A stretch of 64,000 bases of DNA, taken from the NCBI RefSeq assembly GCF_050574275.1, contig NZ_CP192260.1, positions 2,666,001-2,730,000 of the forward strand, read 5' to 3'. This document shows, piece after piece, positions 19,287 through 28,081 of the stretch. The notes under the pieces were generated by a model. That model worked only from the letters and a program-made list of their open reading frames with translations. It did no database searches and was not told the DNA's origin. Every line of letters begins with the position of its first letter. The stretch's first letter is position 1. The translations under genes and the position numbers were made by a program. Source of the DNA: Virgibacillus_F flavescens. Lineage in GTDB: Bacteria; Bacillota; Bacilli; Bacillales; Amphibacillaceae.

Positions 19287-19320
19287 AACGTATTTATTTA
19301 TGCTTTCATAACTACAAATA

Positions 19321-19367
19321 AAAACTAGTAAAAAGGAAAAATCCCTTTCTTACTAGTTTTATCTTTT
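19321..19367. terminator. Bidirectional terminator between tmcAL and ylbL
   Basis: The long inverted repeat AAAACTAGTAAAAAGG / CCCTTTCTTACTAGTTTT (one bulge) lies between two convergent genes and has T-rich ends in both directions. Confidence 0.85.
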
Positions 19368-19369
19368 TA

Positions 19370-20392
19370 CTATTTTGGCTGTAGCTCCTGTAAATAGGTT
19401 AAAGCATCTTCAAAAGTGTCTACTGGAACTATTTTCATATCAGTACCAATTTCTTCGGCGGTTTCCTTAGCTATTTCATAATTTGATTCTGCAGCACCGT
19501 TTTCGTTAGGAGCAAAAAATATTTTGCAGCCCTCGTCATCTGCTGCGATCACCTTTTTATCTATACCGCCAATTCGTTGAACGTTACCCTCGTAATCAAT
19601 TTCACCAGTACCAGCAATTTGGTAACCGCTAGTCAAATCCTTCTTGGTCAATTGGTCATATATCTCCAGTGAAAACATCAATCCTGCACTTGGACCGCCT
19701 ATATTTCCGCTTGAGAATTTCACATTTGGTTCAACTTCCACACTTCGATCAGTAACGAGTTGAATGCCAATACCAACTTTATCATCTAATTCTTCAAATG
19801 CTTCTAATTCAATTTCCTTCGTCATATGTTTATCTTTTCGAACTACTTCTAATTCAATCATGTCTCCAGCTTTCTTACCTTCAACATACTTAATTAGGTC
19901 CTCAGCTTGTTTAACAGGCTTTCCATCGATACCCACAATTCGATCACCCATTTTCATTATTCCGTCCGCTGGCATTCCTTCAATAACGGTAACAACGTAG
20001 ACACCATTATATTGGATGTCAATCCCTTCCTCAGCTGCTTTATATGCTACAACAATGGCTGCTTCCTGGGAACTCTCCATCATTTGAAGCTGCACATTAA
20101 AATACTCTTCCTCTGTTACACCTTTTGGTCTTATTTCATCAATTGGATAGATCTCTTGGTGCGGTAACATTTTCGCCATTGCATATTGAATTGGAGTAGC
20201 CTGGCCGCCACGCACCGTTACCAAATGCATATCGCCTGCGCTCTGATATCCACCTTCCACTTCTACAATCGGATTTAACGCTCCTGCATCACCAGGTTTA
20301 TAAATATAATATGGCAATTTGTAGGCCGTGAGGAAATAAGCAATTACCAGCACAATAATTAAGTAAAAAAAATGACGTTTTGTAAATTTCAT
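19370..20392 (-). CDS. ylbL: YlbL/SepM-type membrane-anchored Lon-like PDZ protease
   Basis: The 340-residue protein has an N-terminal membrane anchor (about residues 6-25), a PDZ domain (about 110-190, with VTVIEGMPADGIMKMGDRIV) and a C-terminal Lon-type (S16) protease domain. The catalytic Ser is in NIGGPSAGLMF (about 229-239) and the Lys in IGGIDKKVIAA (about 274-284). Streptococcal SepM, a relative, trims the competence peptide; B. subtilis YlbL has been linked to degrading a DNA-damage checkpoint inhibitor together with CtpA. I chose the ATG at 20392, 7 bases after AAAGGAG; the ORF runs on 13 codons upstream without a ribosome-binding site. Confidence 0.93.
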   Translation of the reverse strand: MKFTKRHFFYLIIVLVIAYFLTAYKLPYYIYKPGDAGALNPIVEVEGGYQSAGDMHLVTVRGGQATPIQYAMAKMLPHQEIYPIDEIRPKGVTEEEYFNVQLQMMESSQEAAIVVAYKAAEEGIDIQYNGVYVVTVIEGMPADGIMKMGDRIVGIDGKPVKQAEDLIKYVEGKKAGDMIELEVVRKDKHMTKEIELEAFEELDDKVGIGIQLVTDRSVEVEPNVKFSSGNIGGPSAGLMFSLEIYDQLTKKDLTSGYQIAGTGEIDYEGNVQRIGGIDKKVIAADDEGCKIFFAPNENGAAESNYEIAKETAEEIGTDMKIVPVDTFEDALTYLQELQPK

Positions 20393-20623
20393 AAAAAAAC
20401 TCCTTTTGTATCTTTCAATCTGAGCATTCAATTAAATAAAATTAAGCATAAATATATGTATAGAATGCGTATAGTGATAATAGCTTGTATCCATTTTTTA
20501 TTATTAACTTATCAAATTCAGATGTCAACACCGTTCAGTCCGTACACGCTTGTAGGATAAAATCATTCTACTACTATCAAAAAAATATGTACAGGATGAG
20601 CTCATACACTAGGGGGCTTTAAT

Positions 20624-21826
20624 TTGAAACAAATCTTTTCTAGTATACTATTAGCCGGGACAACACTATTTATGACAATAGCATTAATTGCATATCCAGA
20701 CCAAGCGTTTGAAGCGAGTTTGCGTGGCCTCAATATTTGGCTGGAGAAAGTATTTCCATCCCTTCTTCCTTTTTTTATAACTGCTGAATTATTAATAGCA
20801 TTCGGTGTGGTTAAATTTATAGGTGTACTCTTTGAACCAATCATGCGTCCGCTGTTTAATGTTCCAGGTGTAGGCAGCTTCGCCTGGGCGATGGGTATGG
20901 CAAGTGGATATCCGACTGGAGCAAAGATTACCGTACGTCTTCGAGAGGAAAAACAGATAACCAGAATAGAAGGAGAACGGTTAGTCTCTTTTTCAAATGC
21001 CTCCAGTCCATTATTTATCTTTGGCGTGGTGGCAGTTGGATTTTTTTATGATACAAAACTTGGACTCCTATTAGCAATAGCGCATTATTTGGGTAACGCC
21101 TTCGTTGGAATATGCATGCGATTTTATGGCAAAGAAGAAGAGTTGCAGCGAAACGAGAAGCAGAAGGTTTCATTAATCCGCGCTTTTAAGGAAATGCATT
21201 CAAGCAGAATTTCAGACCTCAGGCCATTTGGCGAAGTTTTTGGGGACGCCGTAATAAATTCAATTAAAACATTAGTGATGGTTGGTGGATTTATTGTTAT
21301 TTTTTCAGTTTTTATAAAACTTTTATTTATTATTGGCGTTTCGCCTTTTCTGGCAGGTGCAGTTGGGTGGTTCCTCCACTTAATCTCTTTTCCTGTGGAA
21401 TTGGCACTGCCTATCCTTTCAGGTTTTTTTGAAATTACTATAGGTTCCGATTTGATAACAAAAGTTAATGCAGATCCATTAATCGCAAAAGTAATCGCAG
21501 TAAGTTTCATCCTAGGTTTTAATGGATTTTCAATTCAAGCTCAGGTTGCCAGTATTCTTGCAAAATCTGATATACGTTTCTACCCTTATTTTTTCGCAAG
21601 AATCCTACATGGTGTGTTTGCAAGTATTCTCGCTTTAATTTTGTACAAACCTTTATACCTTGATAAGAAGACGATTCATATGGATCAACTTCCTGTAATG
21701 GGAACAATAGCAGATAACCTTTGGGTTCATACCCTGGAATACTTACAAAACTACGGTCCGCTTCTCACCATCCTATCATTCACTTTGGCGTCCATCATAC
21801 TTTTAAAAAGACACGTGGTTAAATAA
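20624..21826 (+). CDS. ylbJ: Sporulation integral membrane protein YlbJ
   Basis: The 400-residue protein has about ten transmembrane segments and two nucleoside-recognition (Gate) like halves; family segments include SLLPFFITAELLIAFG (about 46-61), GMASGYPTGAKITV (about 91-104) and SNASSPLFIFGVVAVGFF (about 127-144). In B. subtilis ylbJ is expressed in the mother cell under sigma-E and is needed for heat-resistant spores. The start is TTG after AGGGGG. It is divergent from ylbL, with about 230 bp between. Confidence 0.93.
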   Translation: MKQIFSSILLAGTTLFMTIALIAYPDQAFEASLRGLNIWLEKVFPSLLPFFITAELLIAFGVVKFIGVLFEPIMRPLFNVPGVGSFAWAMGMASGYPTGAKITVRLREEKQITRIEGERLVSFSNASSPLFIFGVVAVGFFYDTKLGLLLAIAHYLGNAFVGICMRFYGKEEELQRNEKQKVSLIRAFKEMHSSRISDLRPFGEVFGDAVINSIKTLVMVGGFIVIFSVFIKLLFIIGVSPFLAGAVGWFLHLISFPVELALPILSGFFEITIGSDLITKVNADPLIAKVIAVSFILGFNGFSIQAQVASILAKSDIRFYPYFFARILHGVFASILALILYKPLYLDKKTIHMDQLPVMGTIADNLWVHTLEYLQNYGPLLTILSFTLASIILLKRHVVK

Positions 21827-21871
21827 AAAGGAAGGTGCGTGTACATTTTATATACACACACCTTCCTTTTT
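21825..21871. terminator. Bidirectional terminator between ylbJ and coaD
   Basis: AAAAAGGAAGGTG is repeated in inverse as CACCTTCCTTTTT around a short partly paired loop, between two convergent genes. Confidence 0.9.
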
Positions 21872-21872
21872 G

Positions 21873-22370
<498 letters not shown>

Positions 22371-22925
22371 CTATAACTTCTGATATAAGCTAATTCCAAT
22401 TGTCCCTCCATAAGAAGCCTGCTTAATTAATTTAAACTTTGAATGATTTTCGGGCAAAGTCTCCCTCTGATCATGTTCACAATAAATATAGCCATTCTGC
22501 TTCGCAAGACCTAACTTTGCAATTTCGTCTAATAGATCGCCATAGCTCGCTTTTTTATAAGGGGGGTCCAACAATATTAAATCAAACTGCAACTCTCTCT
22601 TAGCAGCTGCCTGTAACGCTCTAAATGCATCTGTTCGATAGACTTCTGTTTCACTCTCTAATTTAAGTTCCATTATATTCTCATGAATAGTATGAATTGC
22701 TTTTGTTTGTTTATCCACAAAAATGGCATATTCCATACCTCTGCTTAACGCTTCTATTCCCAATGAACCACTACCAGCATATAAATCCAAACAAGAACCT
22801 TTATCGAAAAATGGACCCATAATCTGAAATGTAGCTTCTTTTACTTTATCCGTTGTTGGTCGTGTTAGATTCCCAGGGACAGCCTTAATATGGCGCCCTT
22901 TAAATTTTCCTGCAATCACACGCAT
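22371..22925 (-). CDS. rsmD: 16S rRNA (guanine(966)-N(2))-methyltransferase RsmD
   Basis: RsmD methylates G966 of 16S rRNA. The 184-residue protein begins MRVIAGKFKGRHIKAVPG, has the SAM-binding loop LDLYAGSGSLGIEAL (about residues 42-56) and the catalytic LLDPPYKK motif (about 118-125) typical of N-directed methyltransferases. Position before coaD and after ylbG matches B. subtilis ylbH. A 438-bp noncoding region separates it from ylbG. Confidence 0.96.
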   Translation of the reverse strand: MRVIAGKFKGRHIKAVPGNLTRPTTDKVKEATFQIMGPFFDKGSCLDLYAGSGSLGIEALSRGMEYAIFVDKQTKAIHTIHENIMELKLESETEVYRTDAFRALQAAAKRELQFDLILLDPPYKKASYGDLLDEIAKLGLAKQNGYIYCEHDQRETLPENHSKFKLIKQASYGGTIGISLYQKL

Positions 22926-23028
22926 GTAAACACCTCACTTAGACATAGTTCGACATTAATCCTACCATAAAAGCTTTTATAAAAAAACTACTAAACATTT
23001 GTATAGAAATCTTTTTCGTGTACATACT

Positions 23029-23067
23029 AAAAAAATGAAACAACATACGTATTGCTTGGTTGTTTCA
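23029..23067 (-). terminator. Intrinsic terminator, minus strand, upstream of rsmD
   Basis: TGAAACAAC (23036-23044) pairs with GTTGTTTCA (23059-23067), and seven A at 23029-23035 read as a T-tract on the minus strand. It would end minus-strand transcripts coming from ylbG before rsmD. Confidence 0.65.
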
Positions 23068-23182
23068 CGGTGAGAAGAAGACTTACATTCCCCATAAGTT
23101 CTTCTTCTGATTTCTCCTCTCCCTTTACTTTTTGTTTTAAAAAAACAAAAAGACCTGCAGATTAATTCTGCAGGTTTTTTTT
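23036..23182 (+). ncRNA. Candidate CU-rich small RNA between rsmD and ylbG
   Basis: On the plus strand the region holds, in order, a 9-bp hairpin (23036-23067), a 13-bp hairpin with one bulge (23073-23108), an unpaired CU-rich stretch TTTCTCCTCTCCCTTT (23111-23126), an A/T hairpin (23128-23152) and a perfect 8-bp CTGCAG-centred hairpin followed by eight T. That is the layout of Firmicute trans-acting small RNAs, which pair with ribosome-binding sites through C-rich loops. No coding ORF is seen. The upstream promoter is weak (TTGTAT, then TACATA), so expression and strand are unproven. Confidence 0.35.
23153..23182 (+). terminator. Intrinsic terminator with CTGCAG stem
   Basis: ACCTGCAG (23153-23160) and CTGCAGGT (23168-23175) form a perfect stem, followed by eight T on the plus strand. 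On the minus strand the hairpin is also followed by a T-rich run, so it may serve ylbG as well. Confidence 0.8.
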
Positions 23183-23206
23183 GTGCAAAAGTTTAGAGCA
23201 AATGCC

Positions 23207-23363
23207 CTGTCGCCTCCGCTTTTCTTTTTGTCCAGCTGCTGGGGCTAGCGACTCGAGGCATAGTCATGGGAAACTCCGAGCACCAAAGTTCTTGTGCTCT
23301 GCGGTCCCTTGAGGTCCCTTGACTATGCTTTTCGTCGCTGAACAAGCCCTCTCCGCTTTTCTT
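23207..23363. repeat. Palindromic intergenic repeat, copy 1
   Basis: The element has imperfect inverted arms at 23248-23270 and 23316-23338 (GCGAC....GCATAGTCA), an inner GAGCAC/GTGCTC hairpin, and near-identical direct repeats of CTCCGCTTTTCTTT at both ends (about 23212 and 23350). It ends at the ylbG stop. A diverged copy in opposite orientation is at about 27844-27955. Short palindromic elements with GTCCAGCT and CTCCGCTTTTC segments recur in many Bacillaceae genomes, as far as I recall. Confidence 0.7.
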
Positions 23364-23639
23364 TTAAATACCCATTTTGTAGTCGTATTCTTTTGCTTTA
23401 TCTGGTTTAGCATTTTCATAATCTGTACGGATAAGTGGTTTATATGAACGATCTACTTTAGTTACAAAAGACAGTTTCAACAATTTGTGCTCCGTATCTT
23501 CCAAATCGTCTTGGTTAACATAAATTACTGCATACTTTAACTTTTTAGAAGAATATAGAAGGTGTCCATATCTTCTTATCTGTTTAAGGTTTTTCATATG
23601 TTGAAACCAGACAATAATACCTTGTCTCTCTGTTCGCAT
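23364..23639 (-). CDS. ylbG: YlbG (DUF2129 / UPF0298) family protein
   Basis: This 91-residue cytoplasmic protein matches YlbG in length and sequence style: an N-terminal RQGIIVWFQHMKNLKQIRRYG segment split by basic residues, YVNQDDLE in the middle, and VTKVDRSYKPLIRTDYENA near the C-terminus. The function is unknown. It is downstream of ylbF, as in B. subtilis, with 65 bp between. A palindromic repeat element abuts its stop codon. Confidence 0.92.
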   Translation of the reverse strand: MRTERQGIIVWFQHMKNLKQIRRYGHLLYSSKKLKYAVIYVNQDDLEDTEHKLLKLSFVTKVDRSYKPLIRTDYENAKPDKAKEYDYKMGI

Positions 23640-23704
23640 AATATAGCCTCACTAACCTAATCATTTGTTAGTAGTGTACCAAATAATTGTTGACCCTACA
23701 ATAG

Positions 23705-24151
23705 TTAAGACGCTTTACATCCGCATCCGCTGCTGCCGGATCCACAACCACAACCACCATCTGATAGTGCAGCACCATCTTTAGGTGCTTTTATCATATC
23801 TCCTACACTCATAGCAACGTCAGTACTAATTTCATCAAGTAATTTTTGAAGATTTCGTTCTGCTATTTTAAATGCTGCTACTTTATCATCCATATCCATC
23901 TCACGTTTAATTGACCGAACTTTTTTCATAATTACACTGTAATCTGGATGATAGCGTCCAAATCGCTGGACGTCTTCATAATGTTCTTTTATATCTGCAA
24001 AATCTTTAATAAGCTTTTGGGAATTCTTGTCATCTAATAAATCTGTTTGGGAAGTGTTGTATGCTTCCATAACGTCTGATTGAAGAATCATTTTACCTAA
24101 ACCTTCAGAACGATCAAGAATATCAACAATTTCCATAGTTCCTATCACCAT
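23705..24151 (-). CDS. ricF: YlbF/RicF, subunit of the Y-complex (RNase Y specificity factor)
   Basis: RicF forms a complex with YmcA (RicA) and YaaT (RicT) that directs RNase Y processing of operon mRNAs and affects sporulation, competence and biofilm. The protein is mostly helical, with the conserved YEDVQRFGRYHPDY segment (about residues 74-87). The C-terminus is Gly-rich with four cysteines in a CGCG...CGC pattern, which in this family contribute to Fe-S cluster binding. I chose the ATG at 24151, after GGGGGTGAT, giving 148 residues (149 in B. subtilis). Partners RicA and RicT are not in the window. Confidence 0.92.
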   Translation of the reverse strand: MVIGTMEIVDILDRSEGLGKMILQSDVMEAYNTSQTDLLDDKNSQKLIKDFADIKEHYEDVQRFGRYHPDYSVIMKKVRSIKREMDMDDKVAAFKIAERNLQKLLDEISTDVAMSVGDMIKAPKDGAALSDGGCGCGSGSSGCGCKAS

Positions 24152-24208
24152 TATCACCCCCCACAGTTATCTTATCATTTTCCATCAATTATGAAAATGG
24201 TTAAATAA

Positions 24209-24448
24209 TTAATCACTCATTGTTGCGAGATGGTATAGCATTTTCATCATGGAAATTTGACTGCTTGCTCGTTCAAATTTTTGCGGTAATGTTTTTCCAT
24301 AAAACTTCTTTGCTTCTTTTTCAATTTCCATTACTCTGCTTGGGTCTCTTGATAAATATCTGTACCAAACTGGATTAAGTCTGACAAACCTTAACAAGGA
24401 TGGTTTTGATTTCAGGTAATTATAACAATTTGCATCCATTTTACACAT
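24209..24448 (-). CDS. ylbE: YlbE-like protein
   Basis: This 79-residue protein matches the YlbE-like family by length and by the segment LRFVRLNPVWYRYLSRDPSRV (about residues 20-40), rich in aromatic and basic residues, plus the C-terminal MMKMLYHLATM. Its function is unknown. The ATG at 24448 overlaps the ylbD stop by one base (TGATG) with AGGG upstream, suggesting translational coupling. An ATG at 24439 is a possible alternative. Confidence 0.87.
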   Translation of the reverse strand: MCKMDANCYNYLKSKPSLLRFVRLNPVWYRYLSRDPSRVMEIEKEAKKFYGKTLPQKFERASSQISMMKMLYHLATMSD

Positions 24449-24822
24449 CAATCCCTGTATTTATTATCGTAATATTTATGATTAAAACCTTTTTCCTGTT
24501 TATTATCCTGTAAATGATTAAGCATACCTTGAATGATTGAAATCGTCTGTTCCCATTGTTCTACCTTGTCTTGTAGTTGTTCCATATCTGTATCCGCAGT
24601 CCACTTGCGAATCTTATCTATTACGTTCGATTCCTTGCTTTTATTATCATCCCCACTTTTATACTTATCCCAGCACGGATCATCTTCCCCAAGTAAAACC
24701 CACTTCTCGTAATATGGTTGCCAGGAATCATTCCCCTGTCTTACTGCTTTAATAAGTTTTGGGTGTTCAGCTATAAACTCCCGAAATTCCAGAACTGATG
24801 AATCAATTTCTTTTTGACGCAT
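24448..24822 (-). CDS. ylbD: YlbD family protein, putative spore coat protein
   Basis: The 124-residue hydrophilic protein carries the LEFREFIAEHPKLIKAVRQG segment (about 11-30) and a Trp-rich stretch (WQPYYEKWVLLGEDDPCWDKY, about 33-53) seen in the YlbD family. The C-terminal half is helical and charged. B. subtilis YlbD is listed as a putative coat protein, though its role is not well defined. It is the first gene of the ylbD-ylbE run, which overlap, and is separated from ylbC by a terminator. Confidence 0.86.
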   Translation of the reverse strand: MRQKEIDSSVLEFREFIAEHPKLIKAVRQGNDSWQPYYEKWVLLGEDDPCWDKYKSGDDNKSKESNVIDKIRKWTADTDMEQLQDKVEQWEQTISIIQGMLNHLQDNKQEKGFNHKYYDNKYRD

Positions 24823-24894
24823 TTGATCACCTCAAATTCAAATAGCTACTACAATTAATTTATGCCCACTTATGATGTTTGTGAAGATTCTTAT

Positions 24895-24936
24895 AAAAAA
24901 AACCTGAAAGACTTAAAGCTCCTTCAGGTTTTTTAA
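24895..24936 (-). terminator. Intrinsic terminator after ylbC
   Basis: AACCTGAAAG / CTTCAGGTT forms a stem directly after the ylbC stop, and the A-run at 24895-24902 gives a T-tract on the minus strand. Confidence 0.8.
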
Positions 24937-24937
24937 A

Positions 24938-26008
24938 TTAGGGTTTTTTTATAAAATTTTGTGTGTAATAAAAATGGTAAACACCTACACCAATGTGTGT
25001 GTAGCTATTTTCTAGTAATGCTTTTCTATGCCCTTCACTATTTAACCAACCTTGCATTGCAGCTGGAGCATCCGTATATTGTGCTGCAATATTTTCTCCT
25101 GCAGCTAAATAAAATACGTCCTGTGTGGCTAAACGTTCTTTTAAACCATCCCCATTTAAACCATAATGAGAAAAGTAATTATTTACAGCCATGTCTTTAC
25201 TATGCTTAAATGCGACTTCACTGACAGAATCAATCCATTCTAACTTAGACTTCCCATGCTGATTACGAATAACATTGGATATAGAAAAAATTTGCTGTTC
25301 CATTCCACTTTCAATTTTATTCCATTCTTTGTCTGATAGATTGTTACTCTCTGGCAATTCTCCTCGGTATTCAATTGCATAAGGTCGCTGTTTTAATAAT
25401 ACATCACCGCTAAGTACTCTAACTGCTGATAGCTCAGATGTAAATGTGTCAAAATAAAATTGAAGAAAAACATCGTCATCTATTTTCACCAACGGACGCA
25501 TTTTCTTTTCTTCTTCAGTTAATTTAAATGTATAAGAAGAAAGCCCCCGCTGTACGGTAATTTTGTTTGAAAACGCGAATTTTTTTTGAACCTCTTGATA
25601 CGCTTGTCCAACGTGAAAAGGTTCAATAGATAAATCTTTACCAGTAGCATAAATTGTTGTTATCTTTTGATCGAGTATACCAAATTGAATATATTGATTC
25701 GTCTGGTCAGTATACACCCACCACTCATAACCATAAGCGCTTAAATCTTTTCGCAGAGGCTCACCTAGCTTATTGGTCAATTCATCCTTGCTTTTCCCAA
25801 TCCATTGAAAAATTTCACCATTAAGGCTGATAGTCGGTTCAACTTCTCGCTCTGGTACTTCCTTTGATTTAAGTAAGCTGGTCTTTTCTTTTAGTTTTTC
25901 ACTAAAATCATTTACTGCTTCCCGAGGTGTTACATTATTACTATCCAACAGGAAATATCCACCAATCGCTAACAACGATAGTATAATTATAGACCGGAGT
26001 AATCGCAT
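24938..26008 (-). CDS. ylbC: CAP-domain (SCP/PR-1) secreted protein YlbC
   Basis: The 356-residue protein begins with a short basic stretch and a hydrophobic signal or anchor (residues 4-21). It has a CAP-associated N-terminal domain (about 60-200, starting ISLNGEIFQWIGKSKDEL) and a CAP domain (about 235-350), with VIRNQHGKSKLEW, HSKDMAVNNYFSHYG, AAGENIAAQY, AMQGWLNSEGHRKALL and THIGVGVYH in the usual order. These include the conserved CAP histidines. CAP proteins act outside the cell; the role of this family in bacilli is unknown. The ATG follows AAGGAG. Confidence 0.9.
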   Translation of the reverse strand: MRLLRSIIILSLLAIGGYFLLDSNNVTPREAVNDFSEKLKEKTSLLKSKEVPEREVEPTISLNGEIFQWIGKSKDELTNKLGEPLRKDLSAYGYEWWVYTDQTNQYIQFGILDQKITTIYATGKDLSIEPFHVGQAYQEVQKKFAFSNKITVQRGLSSYTFKLTEEEKKMRPLVKIDDDVFLQFYFDTFTSELSAVRVLSGDVLLKQRPYAIEYRGELPESNNLSDKEWNKIESGMEQQIFSISNVIRNQHGKSKLEWIDSVSEVAFKHSKDMAVNNYFSHYGLNGDGLKERLATQDVFYLAAGENIAAQYTDAPAAMQGWLNSEGHRKALLENSYTHIGVGVYHFYYTQNFIKKP

Positions 26009-26262
26009 ATATGTTTCTCCTTATTCGTATTTACTTTGGATTATGACATACACTAAATATATGTACAATCTTTTGAAACCATGCAGGAAATTCCTTTATT
26101 TAATAGTTTTCCTAATACCAGAGATTTTCTGCAAGTATTATTATTAGTTATATACCTACCACTTTAACCTTTTCTCAAAAAGATTATTCGCTTTTCAATT
26201 GCAACTTCGTCCATTTAATACTATTATAGTGGTAGTAAGGATAATTATGTGAGGTGTAAAAA

Positions 26263-26628
26263 ATGAAATTAGAAGTAGAAGGTATTGAAGACTCTATCTT
26301 AGATTTAAAACCACTTGATCATTTTATGGGAGAGCATGCTTTTATTCGAGCTGGGCAATGGGATTACGATCGTGTCACGTATGACTATAAAATTGCTTCA
26401 AAAGAAAAAAATATTACATATTACATTCGTATACCAGGATATGCAATGGAAGGCGATATAGATCGCGGAAATGCACTAATTAAACTAATGCCTCCTCTAT
26501 TAGGGAAGCACTACTATCCACATGGTGTAGAATACGGTGAAGGTGAAAACTTCCCACAAAGCTTAGTTGAAAGAGCAACAGGAATCGTAGAAAAGCTTAA
26601 AATTGATCTCCAAAATTATAAAAAATAG
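26263..26628 (+). CDS. YugN-like family protein
   Basis: The 121-residue protein shows YugN-like features: an N-terminal MKLEVEGIEDSILDL, the QWDYDRVTYDYKI segment (about residues 32-44) and the C-terminal LGKHYYPHGVEYGE (about 83-96). It is probably cytoplasmic. No function is known to me. The gene is monocistronic, with GAGGTG before the ATG and a strong terminator after it. In B. subtilis yugN is not beside the cta genes, so the position differs. Confidence 0.8.
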   Translation: MKLEVEGIEDSILDLKPLDHFMGEHAFIRAGQWDYDRVTYDYKIASKEKNITYYIRIPGYAMEGDIDRGNALIKLMPPLLGKHYYPHGVEYGEGENFPQSLVERATGIVEKLKIDLQNYKK

Positions 26629-26633
26629 TGTTT

Positions 26634-26671
26634 ACAACTGCTCAGTGTTTTACTGAGCAGTTGTTTTTTTT
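26634..26671 (+). terminator. Intrinsic terminator after the yugN-like gene
   Basis: ACAACTGCTCAGT and ACTGAGCAGTTGT form a perfect 13-bp stem with a 5-base loop, followed by about seven T. Confidence 0.92.
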
Positions 26672-26783
26672 ATTGGCTTAGTACGATTATTTCTTTAATT
26701 CTGTTCATTTTATTGCCTACATGCTATATTTTAACAAAGGAACTTACTTAATTATTTATTAGGAAAGGAGAAATCTAAATACA

Positions 26784-27842
26784 TTGTTCAGAACTATAAC
26801 TAAACGCCAATGGACTCTTATTTTAACAGCAATACTCTTAGCTTTCTTACTGTATTTCATCTTACCTATTTCTGTTCCACTTCTGGTGGCATTTTTTACT
26901 GCCTTAGTGTTGAACCCAGCTATTCGAATCGTACAGAAGCATATGAAGCTCTCACGTAAAAACGCTGTTATCATCGTTTTTATGTTGTTTTTAGTTTGTA
27001 TTGGTCTTACAGGCACATTCATCGTCACAAAAGCAACAACACAAGTTGTAAGCTTTGTAGAAGATGTACCTGAACACTTTAATCAATTAAATAATGTGTA
27101 TGCAGAGTGGGAAAATGACTTCCAGAATTATTCTAAAAACTTGCCCCCAGAATTTGTAAATCAAATATCAAAAAGCTTTGAAGCTAATTTAACGTCACTT
27201 AGTGACACTGCAAAAGAAAAAATAACAATCGATAACATAGCACAAATATTTGCGAAAGTACCACAGTACTTAATTAGTTTTCTTGTCTATTTAATTGCTC
27301 TATTTTTATTCATGCTGGAATTACCATTATTAAAGGCAAATTTTTATAGTTTATTAACTACAGAAACTGCTCATAAAGTAACTTATATGAACCAGCGTTT
27401 GGCAAAAGTTACGTTAGGGTTTCTAAAAGCCCAATTCTTAGTAAGTATTGTGATATTCATCTCATCCTTAATTGGCTTATTTATTATTGCACCTGAAGTT
27501 GCGCTAGTCATGTCATTAATCATTTGGGTTATTGACTTCATACCTATAATTGGGTCAATTATTATTTTAGGTCCATGGGCGGTTTTCATGTTCTTGTCTG
27601 GCGACACTACAATGGGAGTAAAACTAGCAATTTTAGCTATTATCTTACTAGCCATCAGAAGAACGGTAGAACCAAAAGTAATGGGACGCCATATAGGTTT
27701 ATCACCGCTAGCAACTCTCATCGCTATGTTTCTGGGTCTTCAACTATTTGGCATACTGGGTTTTATACTTGGACCCCTATTAGTAATAGCATTTAATTCT
27801 GCAAAAGAAGCCGGAATTATAAAATGGAATATAAAAATATAA
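26784..27842 (+). CDS. AI-2E family transporter (YtvI-like)
   Basis: The 352-residue protein has about eight transmembrane helices with the AI-2E permease layout: two N-terminal helices (about 11-30 and 33-50), a third helix at about 62-80, a long soluble loop (about 85-160), then C-terminal helices. The conserved DFIPIIGSIIILGPWA (about 252-267) and EPKVMGRHIGLSPLATLIAMF (about 294-314) segments are clear. It resembles the sporulation protein YtvI in the C-terminal part, but B. subtilis has several paralogues, so the paralogue is uncertain. The start is TTG, some 12 bases after GGAAAGGAG. The substrate is unknown. Confidence 0.83.
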   Translation: MFRTITKRQWTLILTAILLAFLLYFILPISVPLLVAFFTALVLNPAIRIVQKHMKLSRKNAVIIVFMLFLVCIGLTGTFIVTKATTQVVSFVEDVPEHFNQLNNVYAEWENDFQNYSKNLPPEFVNQISKSFEANLTSLSDTAKEKITIDNIAQIFAKVPQYLISFLVYLIALFLFMLELPLLKANFYSLLTTETAHKVTYMNQRLAKVTLGFLKAQFLVSIVIFISSLIGLFIIAPEVALVMSLIIWVIDFIPIIGSIIILGPWAVFMFLSGDTTMGVKLAILAIILLAIRRTVEPKVMGRHIGLSPLATLIAMFLGLQLFGILGFILGPLLVIAFNSAKEAGIIKWNIKI

Positions 27843-27843
27843 A

Positions 27844-27955
27844 AAAACTGCGGAGCAGACTTACTTAGCGACGAAAAAATAGTCAATAAACTTCTGAGCA
27901 CGTATTTTGCTCGTTATGCCTATTGACTATTTCTCGAGTTTTTAGCCCGCATCTA
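27844..27955. repeat. Palindromic intergenic repeat, diverged copy 2
   Basis: Read on the minus strand this matches copy 1 (23207-23363): the arms GACGAAAAAATAGTCAAT (about 27869-27886) and ATTGACTATTTCTCGAGT (27921-27938), the inner GAGCAC/GCTCG pair, and the CTCCGCAG end (about 27848-27855). The order TCGAG, ATAGTCA, GAGCA, TTGACTAT, TCGTCGC, CTCCGC is kept. It immediately follows the AI-2E permease stop. Confidence 0.6.
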
Positions 27956-27984
27956 GTAAGGGAGCATTTTAGTGCTCTCTTTAT
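27956..27984 (+). terminator. Possible terminator after the AI-2E permease
   Basis: AGGGAGCA / TGCTCTCT forms an 8-bp stem including one G-U pair around a short loop, followed by TTTATT. The T-tract is weak. Confidence 0.4.
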
Positions 27985-28081
27985 TGCATACCTATCACAA
28001 ATTATAGATTTCACCACTTCATTTACAACGGCATGCCCAAAAGTAACTAACTTTATCATTCCTTACAATTTCAGCTAATTA

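Noticed and set aside
23029..23097. 22-codon minus-strand ORF starting MGNVSLLL in the rsmD-ylbG gap
   Set aside because: The Shine-Dalgarno-like GGAGAGG is about 18 bases from the ATG, and the ORF runs through the terminator hairpin. Probably chance.
24895..24960. Small plus-strand gene overlapping the ylbC end
   Set aside because: The reading is antisense to ylbC and the terminator, with no start signals.
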